From positions 248,001-312,000 of the forward strand of contig SNVD02011144.1 in NCBI GenBank assembly GCA_013180625.2: DNA of 64,000 nucleotides, given 5' to 3'. The notes under the pieces are model-generated. The model made no database searches. It saw nothing but the letters and a program-made list of their open reading frames with translations, and was not told the origin of the DNA. Source of the stretch: Boswellia sacra (lineage: Eukaryota > Streptophyta > Magnoliopsida > Sapindales > Burseraceae). The translations under genes and the position numbers were made by a program. This document shows, piece after piece, positions 62,159 through 64,000 of this stretch. Position 1 is the first letter of the stretch, and every line of letters starts with the position of its first letter.

Positions 62159-63174
62159 TTTCTGAGGAACTAAACTATATTATTAAACTTTTGGGGGTCG
62201 AAAAAAAATCGAGTTTCTGTTTGTACATTGTGAGATTCACGGGAAACACAATAATCTTATTAAGAGTAATGTTATATTTATAAATTTGTATATAAAAATC
62301 TATTTATAAAATTGATATAGTATCACTCGTGTAATATCATATTGTTCAAAATAGGTATTAAATTGAAGATAAAAAAAGCATTTCTTAAAATTTTCTTAAA
62401 AACAAATATCAATTGTTTTGTGTAAAAAATTAGTGGCCTAATTACTTCATAAAACTGCTTCGAAGCTCCTCTCCTTCAATAATAAAAGTTATAATACTTA
62501 TATCAAGTAATTATGAAGTGTTTATTTGAGCTATAAATGAGTTAAAATGAATCCAAATTAAAATTTATCGCGAATTTTCTCTTACTGATGTTTATGTAGT
62601 GGACTTGTTTGTTTGTTCGTCAATTTATGCGGGTGCATAACTTGGTAATTGTCATTTGACAGGAGTTAAAGTCAATACTTGTGAATTAATCATGATTCAA
62701 TTAGCAGCTAGGATACAAGATAGCTTCTTTGTAAGCCTTGTAGTTTACCCAAAAAAAAAAAACACTATTGACTGTGCTGTGTGTCAAGAACATTGGCATA
62801 TTGCTCTTGTGATGCAGGTTTGGCACTTGGGATTTTGTTGGAATGGGTCAAAGTCCATGGGCTTGAATGATTACATCATTCATCGCCTTGTTTGAAAGGG
62901 CTTTTAGTGTGATGGACATTGGTGGTTTGATGGGCTTATTGGGCCTATGCTTAAGATCGGAAGTTTTGTATCCACCATTAATCCACTTGAGAAGGCTTAA
63001 ATTTTTTTCTGTGCTTTTTGTCTAGTGGATATTAATTTATGTTTCGATTGATCGTGATACTTTTCTAAAAATAAAAATACATAATGCACGCTCCCTCACA
63101 ATATAGTACAAAATTTAGAAAAAAAAATTGAATTTATTAATAATATAAAATACCTTGCGACAATAAAAATAATG
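62159..63174. promoter_or_regulatory. Upstream region of the CS26-like gene and intergenic DNA
   Basis: No gene accepted. The 100 bases before 62080 (minus strand) are probably its 5' UTR. No clear TATA box was fixed; plastid-enzyme genes often lack one. Confidence 0.45.
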
Positions 63175-63182
63175 ATTGTCAT

Positions 63183-63855
63183 TAGGAATGGCAATGGATC
63201 GGTTCTGGGCTAGTTTCACTGGGGACCAACAAGAATTGTTAAAGAATCCTGGTCCCAGAGCCGTCACAATTTCGCTTTCTTGAAACCATAACCGGGCCAA
63301 AACCATTAAACAAAGACCAAGACCAGATTCACGGTTCTAATGGGCACCTACGTGTCCAACAAATATATGTAATTTTTTTAACTTTTTAATTTGCGTGTAG
63401 TTCTACTATATATAAAAACACATTTTCTAAAAAGTTTATATTAAAAAAAACACATCCAACATAAATAAAGTCCAAAAAACATACAGAATAAACAAAGCCT
63501 GACAGTCATGTACATAGTTAACAAAGTTCAAATGACACATGTAATTTATGTGATTATATGAAAATGTTGAAATTGCTTTAGGTTAGCTTAGGTTTTAACT
63601 TATTCAAAACTACGTAGTTTTGATAAAATTCCTATTTATTATTTATGTTTGATTTAAAAAGTAATAATAATAAATAATATCTGACGGGCATTAAACAGTT
63701 CTGGATCCGATTCTAGGTTTGGTTCACTGAGACCTAGAATCGTGACGGTTCCAATTTACTAGATCTAGAATTAACCCAAAAACATTAATAGAAGACCCAG
63801 AACCACTCCATTCGGTTCTAGTTCTACGGTTCTAGGAGATCCATTGCCATCCCTA
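63183..63855. mobile_element. Non-autonomous hAT/MITE
   Basis: 673 bp. Left end TAGGAATGGCAATGGATC, right end GATCCATTGCCATCCCTA, forming an 18-bp inverted repeat with one or two mismatches. Flanks ATTGTCAT (63175-63182) and TTTGTCAT (63856-63863) are an 8-bp target duplication with one change. Subterminal sequence is rich in GGTTCT/AGAACC words in both orientations. No coding capacity. Confidence 0.88.
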
Positions 63856-64000
63856 TTTGTCATACATTTTAATACTTATAGCCAATTACTCATCGCAAGT
63901 ATATATATTTGTTTCAACCTAGCCATTTCAACCAAAAAATCAACATCTTAAATGAAAACTTGATTTTACCTAACGGATAAAGGCTAATAAGGTGAGTTGA

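Noticed and set aside
62656..62895. 79-codon plus-strand ORF upstream of the CS26-like gene
   Set aside because: No recognisable domain, interrupted by a long poly-A run, no splice or promoter support.

Overview
The window is nuclear DNA of a flowering plant, most likely a woody eudicot. It is AT-rich and intron-containing, with a typical plant gene set (R2R3-MYB, plastid cysteine-synthase family, F-box genes) and many plant transposon lineages. The species cannot be fixed from the sequence alone. Two host genes look intact: an R2R3-MYB of subgroup 1, closest to MYB60 (44447-45880, +, 3 exons, 358 aa), and a plastid O-acetylserine(thiol)lyase-family enzyme that looks like S-sulfocysteine synthase CS26 (56236-62080, -, 10 exons, 390 aa). 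Every exon junction of both genes was traced to GT/AG sites that keep the reading frame.

The left third (1-21.7 kb) is a tandem array of a SKIP24-like F-box gene. Copy A shows only its 3' end at position 1. Copy B (2723-3892, with a 3' region to about 6190) has a good F-box exon but an in-frame TGA in exon 2. Copy C (6865-21665) is 5'-truncated and is split by a 12.9 kb, highly decayed Ty3-gypsy element. That element is odd in two ways: its 1.3 kb LTRs are inverted relative to each other yet flanked by a 5-bp target-site duplication, and an approximately 350 bp piece of its pol gene is inverted in place. A small pogo-like remnant also sits in the 3' region of copy C.

The middle (22.7-36.3 kb) is a nest of transposons inside a second, unrelated F-box/FBA pseudogene. 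A non-autonomous hAT (23852-25527, 8-bp TSD) and a short-LTR Ty1-copia element (25700-36139, minus strand) both landed in it. A 5.5 kb Mutator-like element (25818-31301, 116-bp TIRs, 9-bp TSD) then landed inside the 3' LTR of the copia element. This MULE carries a broken MURA transposase and, convergent to it, a second small gene for a GRF zinc finger, coiled-coil and membrane-anchor protein. The layout recalls mudrA/mudrB of maize MuDR and is the most interesting system in the window.

The right part (36.3-64 kb) holds the two intact genes in AT-rich intergenic DNA with four further non-autonomous hAT elements (37345-40216, 42478-43263, 52173-52884, 63183-63855), each bounded by terminal inverted repeats and 8-bp target duplications. 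No tRNA, rRNA or CRISPR was seen.
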